Shown: positions 45,802 to 55,702, counted from the first letter of the stretch. The stretch: DNA of 64,000 nucleotides from Methylobacterium sp. UNC378MF (GCF_900103195.1 NZ_FMWU01000008.1:124001-188000); one strand, 5' to 3'. Made by a program: numbers and translations. Notes: generated by a model not told the origin, from the letters alone.

Positions 45802-46095
45802 TCAGGCGAAGAAAAGATACAGGATGAGGAGGATGGCGACGACAAGCGGGCCCTTCCAGCCTACGGCTGGTGCCAGCGCTCCCACGGCGCCTGCCGCTCC
45901 TGACACGATCACGCCGACGATGGCCAGCATCCAGGCTTCGCGAATTCCACCAATGGCGAGGGCGAGCACCCAGCAGATGACAACGCCGGTAGCGATTTCG
46001 ACGAACCGAACGAATCCGCGATAGGTCTGCTCGTGAGTCCTCGCGTCCATTGCCGGGCTGTAGGTGTGCCCGGCCACCGTGTCACTCTCGGCCAT
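45802..46095 (-). CDS. aa3-type cytochrome oxidase subunit IV-like protein
   Basis: 97 residues. PAMDARTHEQTYRGFVRFVE followed by a membrane helix (IATGVVICWVLALAIGG) matches the small bacterial aa3 oxidase subunit IV, a single-helix accessory of the Paracoccus-type oxidase. Here a second and third hydrophobic stretch follow (WMLAIVGVIVSGAAGAVG, PLVVAILLILYLFFA), so the protein is longer than the usual 45-60 residues. No other oxidase gene is in the window. It lies between pntAA and the ABC1 kinase gene on the same strand. Confidence 0.8.
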   Translation of the reverse strand: MAESDTVAGHTYSPAMDARTHEQTYRGFVRFVEIATGVVICWVLALAIGGIREAWMLAIVGVIVSGAAGAVGALAPAVGWKGPLVVAILLILYLFFA

Positions 46096-46217
46096 CGTGC
46101 GCTCGTTTCCCTAAGACGCGACTTCTTGCGGTCACGGTCGGATGTAGCTCAAGCGTTTACCTGCCGCAATCGGACGCACGCAAGTTGATCGCTCTCTCGA
46201 TGGATCTTCGCGCGCCC

Positions 46218-47579
46218 TCAGGATGGTTTCGGCAAACCGGCTTCGTCGAGAGCCCGGCCCTGGCGATTCGCGAGTTCGTCCAGCGAGAAATGCTCGATCT
46301 CGGCCTCGAACAACCGGTGATAGTTGAGTTCTGACCTGAGGTGGAGAAACACCGCGCCGAGGCCGACTGCAGCGCGATCCATGAACACGAATTCCTGCGG
46401 GACGGTCACGGGCCCCCGCTCCTTCAGAGCCTGGTGGACCTGGAAGGCCTGTCGGCGACCATACTCACCCGGCTTTACGCCGTCCGCCACGGTACGGGTT
46501 CGGTCCTCCAGCAGTGGCCCGTAGATGAAGCGGGCCCAGATGTTCAGGATCTCGATCTTCTCTTTGTCGAGGTCTCTGAAGCCCCACACCTCGTAGGCAT
46601 GAACGATTCGGGCGTCGTCGTTCTCCAGAAGGCCGCGATAGAGGTCCACAACGCCGCCGACGAAGCGCGGATGGAAGATGCGGACGCAGCCGTAATCGAG
46701 AAGATTGATTCCAGCGGCCTCGCCCGCATCCGAGAAGACGGTGTAATTGCCGAGATGCGGGTCGCCGTGGATCACCGCCGCCCGGCTGAATGGGTGCCAC
46801 CACGCCTTGAACATCGCCTGAGCGATCCGGTTGCGCACCTCGACGGGTTCGTCGGCGAAGCCGAGGATCTTGTCACCGTCGAGCCAGCCCAGGGTCAGGA
46901 GGCGCTTGGTGGACAGATCCGGATAGACGCGCGGCACGCGCACGGGCGCGATATCCTTCAGAACCGCCGCGTAGAGGGCCGCGTGCTTGGCCTCGCGTTG
47001 ATAGTCGAGTTCTTCGCGCACCCGGGCGCCGATCTCCTTCGCGATCTCGCGCGTGTCGAGCCACGAGTTCATCCGGCGGTGAAGCGCGAAGGCGACCTCC
47101 AGCTGCTTCAGGTCAGCCTCCACGGCCGACTGCATGTCCGGGTATTGGAGCTTGCAGGCGAGCCGGTCGCCATCCTTGGTCGTCGCCCGGTGAACCTGCC
47201 CCAGTGAGGCGGCCGCCGCGGGCTTCAGGTCGAAGCTGCCGAATCGTTCCTGCCAGCCGGCGCCCAGCTCCGATTGCATGCGGCGCCGGACGAAGGCTGC
47301 ACCCATGGGTGGCGCGTCGGCCTGCAGCTTCTGCAGCTCGGCGGCATATTCGGGTGGCAGGAGGTCCGGAACGGTGGCCAGCAACTGCGCCACCTTCATG
47401 ATCGGGCCCTTCAGACCGCCCAAGGCCTGAGCGAGCGCGGCCGCATTGGTCGTGCCCTCCTTGCCGAACAGACGGGACATGGCCATGCGGGCGGCAACGC
47501 CACCGACATTGGCGCCCACGCTGGCGTAGCGCCCGGCGCGGGCGGAGAAGCGGTTGGCTTCGCGGTCGGTCTCGGCCAT
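46218..47579 (-). CDS. ABC1/UbiB-family atypical kinase
   Basis: 453 residues. ABC1 family marks: LKGPIMKVAQLLATVPDLLP with the KxGQ-like motif as KVAQ, ADAPPMGAAFVRRRM, AAASLGQVHRATTKDGDRLA (nucleotide loop AAASLGQVH), and AVIHGDPHLGNYTVFSDAGE (catalytic loop) with LLDYGCVR as the DFG-like site. Related proteins support ubiquinone synthesis or membrane lipid handling. Whether this is the UbiB orthologue or a paralogue cannot be told here: no other ubi genes are near. Confidence 0.9.
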   Translation of the reverse strand: MAETDREANRFSARAGRYASVGANVGGVAARMAMSRLFGKEGTTNAAALAQALGGLKGPIMKVAQLLATVPDLLPPEYAAELQKLQADAPPMGAAFVRRRMQSELGAGWQERFGSFDLKPAAAASLGQVHRATTKDGDRLACKLQYPDMQSAVEADLKQLEVAFALHRRMNSWLDTREIAKEIGARVREELDYQREAKHAALYAAVLKDIAPVRVPRVYPDLSTKRLLTLGWLDGDKILGFADEPVEVRNRIAQAMFKAWWHPFSRAAVIHGDPHLGNYTVFSDAGEAAGINLLDYGCVRIFHPRFVGGVVDLYRGLLENDDARIVHAYEVWGFRDLDKEKIEILNIWARFIYGPLLEDRTRTVADGVKPGEYGRRQAFQVHQALKERGPVTVPQEFVFMDRAAVGLGAVFLHLRSELNYHRLFEAEIEHFSLDELANRQGRALDEAGLPKPS

Positions 47580-47687
47580 CTCTCGATCTGCTTGTCTGGT
47601 GATGATCCGCAGATAAGCCGCCCCCAGCCGCGAACCAGGGGTGTGGGTCCCTGCGCCGCGGGCGGGCCGAGCCGACGGTGGCGTCCG

Positions 47688-49568
47688 TCAGGCCTGACCT
47701 TCCAAGCCCTCCAGTTCGGCGATCATCCCTTCGATCATCCCGAGCCCGATCTGCCAGAAGTCCGGATGCTTGGCGTCGAGGCCGAAGGGGGCAAGGAGCT
47801 CGCCGTAGGGCTTCGAGCCGCCGGCCGAGAGCAGCGCGAAGTAGCGGTCCACAAAGCCCTCCTCGGCCCGGGCGTAGACACCGTAGAGCGAGTTCACGAG
47901 GCAGTCGCCGAACGCGTAGGCGTAGACGTAGAACGGCGAGTGGATGAAGTGGGGGATATAGGCCCAGAACGGCTCGTAGTCGGAATCCAGCGTGATGGCC
48001 GGACCGAGCGATTCCGCCTGTACCGACAGCCACAGCGCATTGATCTGCTCGGTAGTCAATTCGCCCTTAGCGCGGGCAAGATGGACCTTCCGCTCGAACG
48101 AATAGAAGGCGATCTGGCGGACCACCGTGTTGATCATGTCCTCGACCTTGGCGGCGAGCATCGCCCGACGCTGAGTCGTGTCGGTCGTGGCGGCGAGCAG
48201 CTTGCGGAAGGTCAGCATTTCACCGAACACGCTCGCGGTCTCGGCGAGGGTCAGAGGCGTCGGAGCCATCAGCGCGCCGTTCGGTCCGGCCAGCACTTGG
48301 TGGACGCCGTGGCCCAGTTCGTGCGCGAGCGTCATGACGTCCCGCGGCTTACCCTGGTAGTTGACCAGGACGTAAGGATGCACCGAGGGCACGGTCGGGT
48401 GTGCAAAGGCGCCGGGCGCCTTGCCGGGGCGGGTCGGCGCGTCGATCCAGCGCTCGTCGAAGAAGCGCTTCGCGATGCCCGCCATCTTCGGTGAGAACGC
48501 GTCGTAGGCGGAGAGCACCGTGTCGCGGGCCTCGGTCCAAGGAATTGTGCGCTGCTCGACCTTCGGCAACGGCGCGTTGCGGTCCCAGTACGGCAGCGCC
48601 TCCTGTCCGAACCACTTGGCCTTCAACGTATAATAGCGGTGAGACAGGCGCGGATAGGCGGCCCGGACCGCGTCGACGAGAGCCTCCACGACCTCGGGTT
48701 CGACCCGATTCGACAGGTGGCGGGCATCGGCGACATCCTTGAAGCCGCGCCAGCGGTCGGAGATCTCCTTGTCCTTCGCCAGCGTGTTGGTGATGAGCGT
48801 GAACACGCGCAGATGGCTGCGCAGAACCCCGCTGATCGCGCCAGCCGCCTCCTTGCGGACGGCGCCGTCTGGGTCCTGAAGCTTGTTGAGGGTCGGCTCG
48901 AGCGGCATCTCCTCGCCCTGCACGGTAAAGCGCAGGGACGCGATCGTCTCGTTGAACAGCCGGTCCCAGGCGGCGTTGGACGTGACCGACTTCTCGAGGA
49001 ACAGCTTCTCGGTGCGGTCGTCGAGCTGGTGCGGCTTCTCCCGCCGCAAATCCTCGATCCAGGGCGCGTAGCTGGCGAGTGGACCCTCGGCCATCGCGGC
49101 GTTCATCGCCGCGTCGTCGACACGATTCAGCTCCAGAGCGAAGAACAACAGGTCCGCGGAGGCACCGGTCAGCCGCTCGCGCGTGTCGCCGTAGAACTTG
49201 GCCCGCGCCTCGTCGGTTGTGTCGCCGGAATAGACGAGACCCGCGAAGGACATCAGCTTGCCCAGCAGATCCTCGATCCCCTCATAGGCTTGCACCGCCT
49301 CCGCCAGCCGCGCGGACGCGTCCGGATCGGCGGCCAATTCAACGACGCGGCCGGCATAGGTTTCGGAGAACCGTCGGCACTCCTCCTCGGCGCGGGTCAT
49401 GTCGCCGGAGAATTTGGGATCATCGAGGCCGGAATAGAGATCCGTGAGATCCCATTCCGGAAGATGGCCGAGGTCGGCAGCCTTCGCGGCGGCGCGCGCG
49501 GCACTCACGCCCTCCGGCAGACGGACAGTCACCGGCGAGGCGGTGTGGCTCGGCATCATGTCGTGCAA
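47688..49568 (-). CDS. pepF: M3-family oligoendopeptidase F
   Basis: 626 residues. Zinc metallopeptidase cleaving short peptides in the cytosol. Catalytic motif HELGHGVHQVL (HEXXH with the M3 pattern HELGH), third ligand Glu in LAETASVFGEMLTFRKL, and the C-terminal PFYVYAYAFGDCLVNSLYG block. N-terminal DLTDLYSGLDDPKFSGDMTR is the usual PepF start; ATG at 49568 with an alternative Met four codons later. Divergent from the NtrC-type gene, 240 bases between starts. Confidence 0.94.
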   Translation of the reverse strand: MHDMMPSHTASPVTVRLPEGVSAARAAAKAADLGHLPEWDLTDLYSGLDDPKFSGDMTRAEEECRRFSETYAGRVVELAADPDASARLAEAVQAYEGIEDLLGKLMSFAGLVYSGDTTDEARAKFYGDTRERLTGASADLLFFALELNRVDDAAMNAAMAEGPLASYAPWIEDLRREKPHQLDDRTEKLFLEKSVTSNAAWDRLFNETIASLRFTVQGEEMPLEPTLNKLQDPDGAVRKEAAGAISGVLRSHLRVFTLITNTLAKDKEISDRWRGFKDVADARHLSNRVEPEVVEALVDAVRAAYPRLSHRYYTLKAKWFGQEALPYWDRNAPLPKVEQRTIPWTEARDTVLSAYDAFSPKMAGIAKRFFDERWIDAPTRPGKAPGAFAHPTVPSVHPYVLVNYQGKPRDVMTLAHELGHGVHQVLAGPNGALMAPTPLTLAETASVFGEMLTFRKLLAATTDTTQRRAMLAAKVEDMINTVVRQIAFYSFERKVHLARAKGELTTEQINALWLSVQAESLGPAITLDSDYEPFWAYIPHFIHSPFYVYAYAFGDCLVNSLYGVYARAEEGFVDRYFALLSAGGSKPYGELLAPFGLDAKHPDFWQIGLGMIEGMIAELEGLEGQA

Positions 49569-49808
49569 TCCTCTCCTGGGGCATCCGGCCCGTACCCTGA
49601 TATCGAGCGTGCCGCCACGCGTTCAACGCGGTTGGCCGATCGCAGTCCCGCGCAATCGCAGACGCCGGGATGCAAACGTCGTTAAGCGGCACTTTACGTC
49701 TGTGGGTCACCCTACGGCTCGAAACGAAACACTCGCCGAATCGGAGCCCGCGGCCGGGTCGACCCCGCGTCGCGTGTCCGGTCTTCGTGCGCCGTTCAGG
49801 GAGCCGCC

Positions 49809-51293
49809 ATGTCTGCCACCGTGCTCATCGTGGATGACGATCCGGTCCAGCGGCGCCTTGCCGAGGCGGCCGTGCGTCGCTTCGGCTTCGAGCCCCGGGT
49901 CGCAGAAACGGGCGCGGAGGCGCTGACCATGCTGAGATCCGAGGGGGCGGATGTCGTGCTCCTCGATCTCGTCATGCCGGGTCTCGATGGGTTGGGCGTG
50001 CTGGCCGAGATGCGCAAGAGCGGTCTTGCCACGCCGGTCATCGTCCAGACCTCAAACGGCTCCATCGACACGGTGGTCAACGCCATGCGGGCGGGCGCCG
50101 TGGATTTCGTGGTCAAGCCGGCGGGCGCGGAGCGGCTGCAGGTCTCGATCAAGAATGCCCTGCGGGTCGACACACTGGAGGAGGAGGTGCGCCGCATGCG
50201 CCGCCGGGCCTCCGGCGCGCTGACCTTCAAGGACCTGACCTCCAAGAGCCCCGACATGGAGCGGGTCATCCGCCTCGCCGAGCGGGCTGCGAAGTCGAAC
50301 ATCCCGGTCCTGATCGAGGGTGAATCCGGCGTCGGCAAGGAGGTTCTGGCCCGCGCGATCCAGGGCTCGGGCGACCGGCGCGGCAAGCCGTTCGTGACGG
50401 TCAATTGCGGAGCGATCCCCGAGAACCTCGTGGAGTCGACTCTGTTCGGTCACGAGAAGGGCGCGTTCACCGGCGCCACCGAGAAGCACGCGGGCAAGTT
50501 CGTCGAGGCGTCGGGCGGCACGCTGTTCCTCGACGAGATCGGGGAGCTGCCTCTGGACGCGCAGGTGAAGCTTCTCCGCGCCCTCCAAGAGGGCGAGGTC
50601 GACCCCGTTGGCGGCAAGCGCTCGGTCCGGGTGGACATCCGCCTCGTCTCGGCCACGAACCGGTCGCTGCTCGACCTCGTCAAACAGGGCAAGTTCCGCG
50701 AGGACCTCTATTACCGTCTGAACGTCTTCCCGATGACCTTGCCGCCGCTCCGGGCGCGCCGCGAGGATATCCCGGATCTCGTGCGCTCGTTCTGTGCGCG
50801 CTTCTCAGCCGAAGAAGGGAAGCGGGTGCGGGCCATCACCCCGGAGGCGATGGCCCTGCTCACGCGCTACCCCTGGCCGGGCAACGTGAGGCAGCTGGAG
50901 AACGCGCTGTTCCGCGCCGTCGTGCTCGCGGACGGCGACGAGTTGACCGTGGCCGAATTCCCCCAGATCGCCGCACAGGTGGAAGGCTTCGACGTGCGGA
51001 TTCCGGCGGCGCCGATCCAGCCGCAGATGCCGGCCTACGCCCCCGAGCCGGTTCGCGAAATCGTCCGCGTGGAAGTGCGCGACCCCCACGCCATGTCCCT
51101 CGTGGCCGAGGAGACCGGCGAGATGAAGCCGATGGATGTTCTGGAGGCGGAGATCATCCGGTTCGCGCTCCAGTTCTATCGCCAGCGGATGTCGGAGGTC
51201 TCGCGCCGCCTCGGCATCGGGCGCTCCACCCTCTATCGCAAGCTCAAGGATCTGGGCCTCGAGGACGACGCTAAAACCGAGGACGCCGCTTGA
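49809..51293 (+). CDS. NtrC-type sigma-54-dependent response regulator, orphan
   Basis: 494 residues. Receiver domain with acidic residues D9-D11, phosphoacceptor D53 (VVLLDLVMPGLDGL) and Lys in FVVKPAGAERL; AAA+ domain from about 145 with Walker A GESGVGKEVLARAIQG, the sigma-54 contact loop GAFTGATEKHAG near residue 217, Walker B GGTLFLDEIGELPLDAQVKL and the arginine finger region DLYYRLNVFPMTLPPLRARR; C-terminal Fis-type helix-turn-helix (MSEVSRRLGIGRSTLYRKLK). Activates sigma-54 promoters. No histidine kinase is adjacent; the next genes encode cell-wall enzymes. I found no convincing GG-N10-GC promoter in the gap at 51294-51538. Confidence 0.94.
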   Translation: MSATVLIVDDDPVQRRLAEAAVRRFGFEPRVAETGAEALTMLRSEGADVVLLDLVMPGLDGLGVLAEMRKSGLATPVIVQTSNGSIDTVVNAMRAGAVDFVVKPAGAERLQVSIKNALRVDTLEEEVRRMRRRASGALTFKDLTSKSPDMERVIRLAERAAKSNIPVLIEGESGVGKEVLARAIQGSGDRRGKPFVTVNCGAIPENLVESTLFGHEKGAFTGATEKHAGKFVEASGGTLFLDEIGELPLDAQVKLLRALQEGEVDPVGGKRSVRVDIRLVSATNRSLLDLVKQGKFREDLYYRLNVFPMTLPPLRARREDIPDLVRSFCARFSAEEGKRVRAITPEAMALLTRYPWPGNVRQLENALFRAVVLADGDELTVAEFPQIAAQVEGFDVRIPAAPIQPQMPAYAPEPVREIVRVEVRDPHAMSLVAEETGEMKPMDVLEAEIIRFALQFYRQRMSEVSRRLGIGRSTLYRKLKDLGLEDDAKTEDAA

Positions 51294-51538
51294 TCGAGCG
51301 GCAGGTGCGCTAACGCACCCGTCTCCTTCGATTGGCCAGGCGTCGGGAAAACTCCGGCCTTGCTGCACACTTTCGGCGAGTGATTAGGCAAATCATAAGC
51401 CGGGTAGCATTGAAATTGACACATTCGTCTGCACGACCAAGGTTTTATTCGCGACGACTGTGGTTGCTGAAAGCCACGCTTGCGCGGATAATCACAATCT
51501 GAGCGTGCGGTCCTGCCGCCGCACCCCGGGAGATCACG

Positions 51539-53539
51539 ATGCGCCCCCCGCGCTCCAGCCTCATCGCGCTGGCCGCCCTCCTCAGCGGCAGCCTGGCCTC
51601 TGCCGGATCCCTTCGTGCAGCGACGGTCTCGCCGGACCAGCCAGCCGCCGATGTCCCGGCATCGCAGCCTGTGGTCCCGCCCGCGCAGGCGGCTCCGGCG
51701 GCGGCGGTCCCGGCGGCACTGCCCGATTACAAGCCCGAGGCGCCGGCGCCCGAGCCGGCGCCGGCTGCCGCGGCGCCGGTCGCTCCGGCCGACCCGCTCG
51801 GCGCCGCCGTCTTCGCCCGCCTCGCGGAACCCGCTCCGCTTCTGCTCCGACTGACCGGCAAGGATCGCGATACGATCCGGAGCTTCTACGAGGCCCGTAC
51901 CTACAAGCCGCTCTGGATCTCCGGAGGCGCCTGGACCGAGGCCGCGAAGGCGGTGTCGGCGCGGCTGGCGGCCGCTGCCGAGGACGGCCTCGACGCCCGC
52001 GCCTACACAATTCCGCCTCTCGCCGATAAACCGGACGAGAAGGCGGTTGCCGATGCCGACCTTCGTCTGTCCGCAGCGGCGGTCCTCTATGCCCGGGACG
52101 CGCGAGGCGGCCGGATCAATCTCGCCTCGATCTCGCGGCTGATCACCCCGCATCTCGATCTTCCCACCGGGAACGACGTGCTGGCGAAGCTCGACGAGGC
52201 CGGCGCGAAGGCCGGAGAGGCACTCCAGGCCTACAATCCGGCGACGCCGGGCTATCAGGCCCTCAAGACGCGGCTCGCTGCCCTGCGCGGCCCCGCACCA
52301 ACCGCCGTGAAGCCGTTGCGTCTTCCGCCCGGACCAGCCCTCCGCGTGGGTATGCACGATGCCCGCGTGCCGCTGCTGCGGGCGCATTTCGACCTCGCGA
52401 GCCGTCCGGCCGGAACCCTCGACAAAGGTCCCGGGGAGCCGGACGAGTATGATTCCGGTGTCGCCGACGCGGTGGCGAAATTCCAGCGCAGCCGAAGTCT
52501 GCCGGGGAACGGCGTCCTGAATGTCCAGACGGTCCTGGCCCTCGCCGATGCGGGTCGCGGAGCGCGGCCGACCGGCGGCGAGGCCGAACTCATCGTCAAC
52601 ATGGAGCGGTGGCGCTGGCTGCCGGGCGACCTGGGCTCGGATTACATCCTGGTTAATGTGCCGGAATACCGCCTGCGCGCCTATCGGGGCGGCGTGATGC
52701 GCGACGAGGCTCGGGTCATCGTCGGCAAGCCAGAATCGCGCACGCCGCTGTTCTCTGGACTGATGGAATATGCGGTGGTCAACCCGTCCTGGTACGTCCC
52801 ACCCTCGATCCTGAAGACGATGGCGCCGAAGCTCGCCGGCTACGGTGGTAAGACCTGGGGCGGCTACGAGGTCGTGCGCCGCGGCGGCCACGTCTCGCTG
52901 CGCCAGCCGCCGGGCGAGCGCAATGCGCTCGGCTTCATCAAGTTCATGTTCCCGAACCAGCATGCGGTCTATCTGCACGACACGCCGAACCGCTCACTGT
53001 TCTCCGCTTCGAAGCGGGATTTCAGCCACGGCTGCGTGCGCGTCGACGATCCATTCCGCCTTGCCGACGTGGTTCTGCCGAACTGGTCCGAGGATAAGCT
53101 GAAGAAGCTGATCGGCAAGGGCGAGCGCACGATCCGCCTGCCCGATAAGCTGCCGGTTCACCTGGCCTATTTCACCGCTTTCGTGGACGATGGCGGGACC
53201 TTCCGCACCCTGCCGGATCTCTATGGTTACGACGCGCCGATGCGCGCCGCCCTCGGTCTTCCCGGAGGTGGCGGACCAGCCATCGCCCGCCTGCCCGACG
53301 AGGCGCCGCGTCAGAAGGCGGAGCGAGCGCCGAAGCCGGCGGCGCGGACGGTCCAGCGCCGCACGACCCATCGTCCTGTCGCTGACGCCGATGCGTGGCC
53401 GACCGAGCGCTACGAGGAGAGAGATGGGCCGCGCCGGCCACTGCGCCGTGCGGCCCGGGCCGACAGCGCGCCGGAATACGGCGAGCCCGGCCTCTGGACG
53501 CCTGCGCCGCAGCAAGCTGCGCCGCGTGGGTGGTGGTAG
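51539..53539 (+). CDS. L,D-transpeptidase (YcbB-like)
   Basis: 666 residues, periplasmic. Signal peptide (LIALAALLSGSLASAGSLRA) and a Pro/Ala-rich linker; an N-terminal scaffold region (RSFYEARTYKPLWISGGAWT) as in YcbB/LdtD; a peptidoglycan-binding domain near 265-340 (VADAVAKFQRSRSLPGNGVL); then the YkuD catalytic domain (LVNVPEYRLRAYRGGVMRDE) with catalytic Cys in RDFSHGCVRVDDPFRLADVV and His in HAVYLHDTPNRSLF. Forms 3-3 peptide cross-links in peptidoglycan. The C-terminal 110 residues are Arg/Pro-rich and not conserved. The DUF882 peptidase gene lies 142 bases downstream on the same strand. Confidence 0.93.
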   Translation: MRPPRSSLIALAALLSGSLASAGSLRAATVSPDQPAADVPASQPVVPPAQAAPAAAVPAALPDYKPEAPAPEPAPAAAAPVAPADPLGAAVFARLAEPAPLLLRLTGKDRDTIRSFYEARTYKPLWISGGAWTEAAKAVSARLAAAAEDGLDARAYTIPPLADKPDEKAVADADLRLSAAAVLYARDARGGRINLASISRLITPHLDLPTGNDVLAKLDEAGAKAGEALQAYNPATPGYQALKTRLAALRGPAPTAVKPLRLPPGPALRVGMHDARVPLLRAHFDLASRPAGTLDKGPGEPDEYDSGVADAVAKFQRSRSLPGNGVLNVQTVLALADAGRGARPTGGEAELIVNMERWRWLPGDLGSDYILVNVPEYRLRAYRGGVMRDEARVIVGKPESRTPLFSGLMEYAVVNPSWYVPPSILKTMAPKLAGYGGKTWGGYEVVRRGGHVSLRQPPGERNALGFIKFMFPNQHAVYLHDTPNRSLFSASKRDFSHGCVRVDDPFRLADVVLPNWSEDKLKKLIGKGERTIRLPDKLPVHLAYFTAFVDDGGTFRTLPDLYGYDAPMRAALGLPGGGGPAIARLPDEAPRQKAERAPKPAARTVQRRTTHRPVADADAWPTERYEERDGPRRPLRRAARADSAPEYGEPGLWTPAPQQAAPRGWW

Positions 53540-53681
53540 ACCGCCCGAGCCTTCCGCAACTCTCGCGTGCGCGGCCGCACAGCCGGGCACGATTTCGCCA
53601 CGGTCGAGCCTTAGCCGTTACGGCTGCGAACCCGGTTCAACAGGCGTCGGGTCAGGCTGTCGGGAGAGGATCAGGACCGTC

Positions 53682-55181
53682 GTGCCCAGTCTCCCGCGCG
53701 CCCTTCGACATCTGACCCTTGCGCTCTCCGGACTTGTCCTCGGTCTGATCGCCGGGACGGCCGAGACCGAGGACGCTGTCGCCAACGGCGACACCCGTTC
53801 GCTGACGATCTACCACACGCACACGCAGGAAAGCGCGACCATCACGTTCAAGCGCGATGGTCGCTACGACCGTGCAGCCCTCGAGCAGCTGAACTGGCTT
53901 CTGCGCGACTGGCGGGTCAACGAGCCTACCAAAATGGATCCGCGGCTGTTCGATACGGTCTGGGAGGCCTACCGTCAGGTCGGCGCGGCGCAGCCGATCC
54001 ACGTCGTGTCGGCCTACCGGTCCCCGGGGACCAACGCGATGCTGCGGCGCCGCTCCAAGATGGTGGCGGAGTACAGCCAGCACATGCTCGGCAAGGCGAT
54101 GGACTTCTTCCTGCCGGATGTCTCGATCGACCGAATCCGCGAGGTGGGGCTCGTGATGCAGCGTGGCGGCGTCGGCTGGTATCCGCACGCCGGAACGCCC
54201 TTCGTTCACCTCGACGTCGGCTCTGTGCGGATGTGGCCGCGCATGACCCACGATCAGCTCGCCCGCCTTTTCCCGGACGGCAAGACCGTGCTGCTGCCGA
54301 GCGACAATCGCCCCTTCCCCCGCTACGAGGAAGCCAAAGCCGAGATCCTCGCCCGCGGCGGCACCGTGGCGGGCCTCACGACGCAGATGGCGAGCGGCGA
54401 AGAGGAGGACGGGCCCGGCCTGTTCGGCTTCCTCGCGAGCCTGTTCGGCGGCGGTCGGTCCGCACCAGAACCCGCTCCGGTGCAGCCTCCCGCGGCCGTC
54501 GAGAAGAAGCCGCGGCGCGCGCCGGTCGTCGCCGTGGCGAGCGCGGATCCGCAGGATCCGGTGGGCGCGCGGACGGCCCTTGCCTACGCGGCGCCCGCGG
54601 CCGACGACGTGTTGCGCAACGCGCTGGTTGAGCGCGGGCAGGCAAAGAGTTCCGACGGCAAGCCGCTGGACGCAAAATCGCTGCTCACCGCAGGACAGGC
54701 GGCACCCGCCGAGGACGCGCCTCCTGCTGTAACAGCGCCGCTGCCACCGCGGCGCCCCTCCGACCTTGCCGCCGTCGTGGCGAGCCTGAACATGCCTCTG
54801 CCGCCGCCGCGCCCGGTTCAGTTCGCGGCGCTGGACGGGGGAATGGCCAATCTCTCGGCTGGCAGCGACATCCGCGGTCTCGGCAAGACGGCGCCGGCCG
54901 GCGCGGTTCGCGCACGCTCCCTCGTGGCTCCCGACGCCGATGCCAAGGTGCAGTTGCGCGCCCTGTTCGATTCCGTTTCCGCCGGTCCGGTGGCGGCGCC
55001 TGCGAGCCGCGGCGCTCCCGTGCATGTCGCCGCAACGCGACTGCGCGGCGCTGCCCCAGACGCGGTCGTCGCCGCAGCCCCCGATCGCGTCACCACGCGT
55101 TTCACTGCGCGCAGTCCGGGCGACGACCTTCCGAGCCGCTTCACCGGCTCGGCCGCGCGTGCATTGCCCGGGGCGCGATAA
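53682..55181 (+). CDS. DUF882/M15-like murein peptidase, exported
   Basis: 499 residues from GTG at 53682, with GGGAGAGGA ending 11 bases upstream; the longer open frame in this reading is a shadow of the transpeptidase gene. Signal peptide (HLTLALSGLVLGLIAGTAE). The DUF882 domain at about 25-190 is related to D-Ala-D-Ala carboxypeptidases of family M15: IHVVSAYRSPGTNAMLRRRS, SQHMLGKAMDFFLPD (zinc His and Asp) and FVHLDVGSVRMWPR (zinc His). A Pro/Ala-rich tail of about 300 residues follows, without recognisable domains. Probably edits peptidoglycan with the L,D-transpeptidase upstream. Confidence 0.88.
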   Translation: MPSLPRALRHLTLALSGLVLGLIAGTAETEDAVANGDTRSLTIYHTHTQESATITFKRDGRYDRAALEQLNWLLRDWRVNEPTKMDPRLFDTVWEAYRQVGAAQPIHVVSAYRSPGTNAMLRRRSKMVAEYSQHMLGKAMDFFLPDVSIDRIREVGLVMQRGGVGWYPHAGTPFVHLDVGSVRMWPRMTHDQLARLFPDGKTVLLPSDNRPFPRYEEAKAEILARGGTVAGLTTQMASGEEEDGPGLFGFLASLFGGGRSAPEPAPVQPPAAVEKKPRRAPVVAVASADPQDPVGARTALAYAAPAADDVLRNALVERGQAKSSDGKPLDAKSLLTAGQAAPAEDAPPAVTAPLPPRRPSDLAAVVASLNMPLPPPRPVQFAALDGGMANLSAGSDIRGLGKTAPAGAVRARSLVAPDADAKVQLRALFDSVSAGPVAAPASRGAPVHVAATRLRGAAPDAVVAAAPDRVTTRFTARSPGDDLPSRFTGSAARALPGAR

Positions 55182-55267
55182 TCCGGATTTGCATTCGCGG
55201 GTCGGCCCGCATCGCCGAAGCCTCGGGGTGAACGGGCTGCGCGGACCGGACGGCACCGGCCTTCGGC

Positions 55268-55519
55268 CTAGCGCATTGGCTTGGACAGATTGACCGCCAG
55301 GGCACCGACCAGGGTTGCCGCGTAGCTGTCGTCCTGCGTCGCGGTGATGCGTTCCGCTTCGCCGCCGCTGTTGGCTGCGACCGACATCATCAACATCGCG
55401 CCCGTAGCGAGACCGCCGAGACCAGCGACCATAGCGAGATAAGCGCGCACGGCCGCGCGCGGAACTGCCGCGACCGCTTCGGTCTCGGTGAGGCACAGCG
55501 GCGATGGGCTGTGAGACAT
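55268..55519 (-). CDS. Small membrane protein, unknown
   Basis: 83 residues from ATG at 55519 (MSHSPSPLCLTETEAVAAVP). One membrane helix near 30-50 (AYLAMVAGLGGLATGAMLMM), with short polar ends (DDSYAATLVGALAVNLSKPM). A longer reading to 55576 adds 19 residues of no interest. No family recognised. Stands between the DUF882 gene (convergent) and ppdK. Confidence 0.5.
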   Translation of the reverse strand: MSHSPSPLCLTETEAVAAVPRAAVRAYLAMVAGLGGLATGAMLMMSVAANSGGEAERITATQDDSYAATLVGALAVNLSKPMR

Positions 55520-55676
55520 GGTGAGGGCCGATTCTGACGGGTGGTGCTGAACCCGACGCGGGCCGATTAGGCGCACGCGAGACGTACCCGTTCAATCGAA
55601 GAACGCCTCACAATGAGTCGAGTTCGACCGATAGGCGAGTTTTTCCACTGATCCTCATACGAACGGTTGATATCCG

Positions 55677-55702
55677 AAAGGGGGACGCCGTCCGGCGCCC
55701 CC
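55677..55702 (-). terminator. Terminator-like hairpin after ppdK
   Basis: On the minus strand GGGGGCGCCG and CGGCGTCCCCC pair with one bulged base, then TTTC. Located 10 bases after the ppdK stop. Likely the 3' end of the ppdK transcript. Confidence 0.65.
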
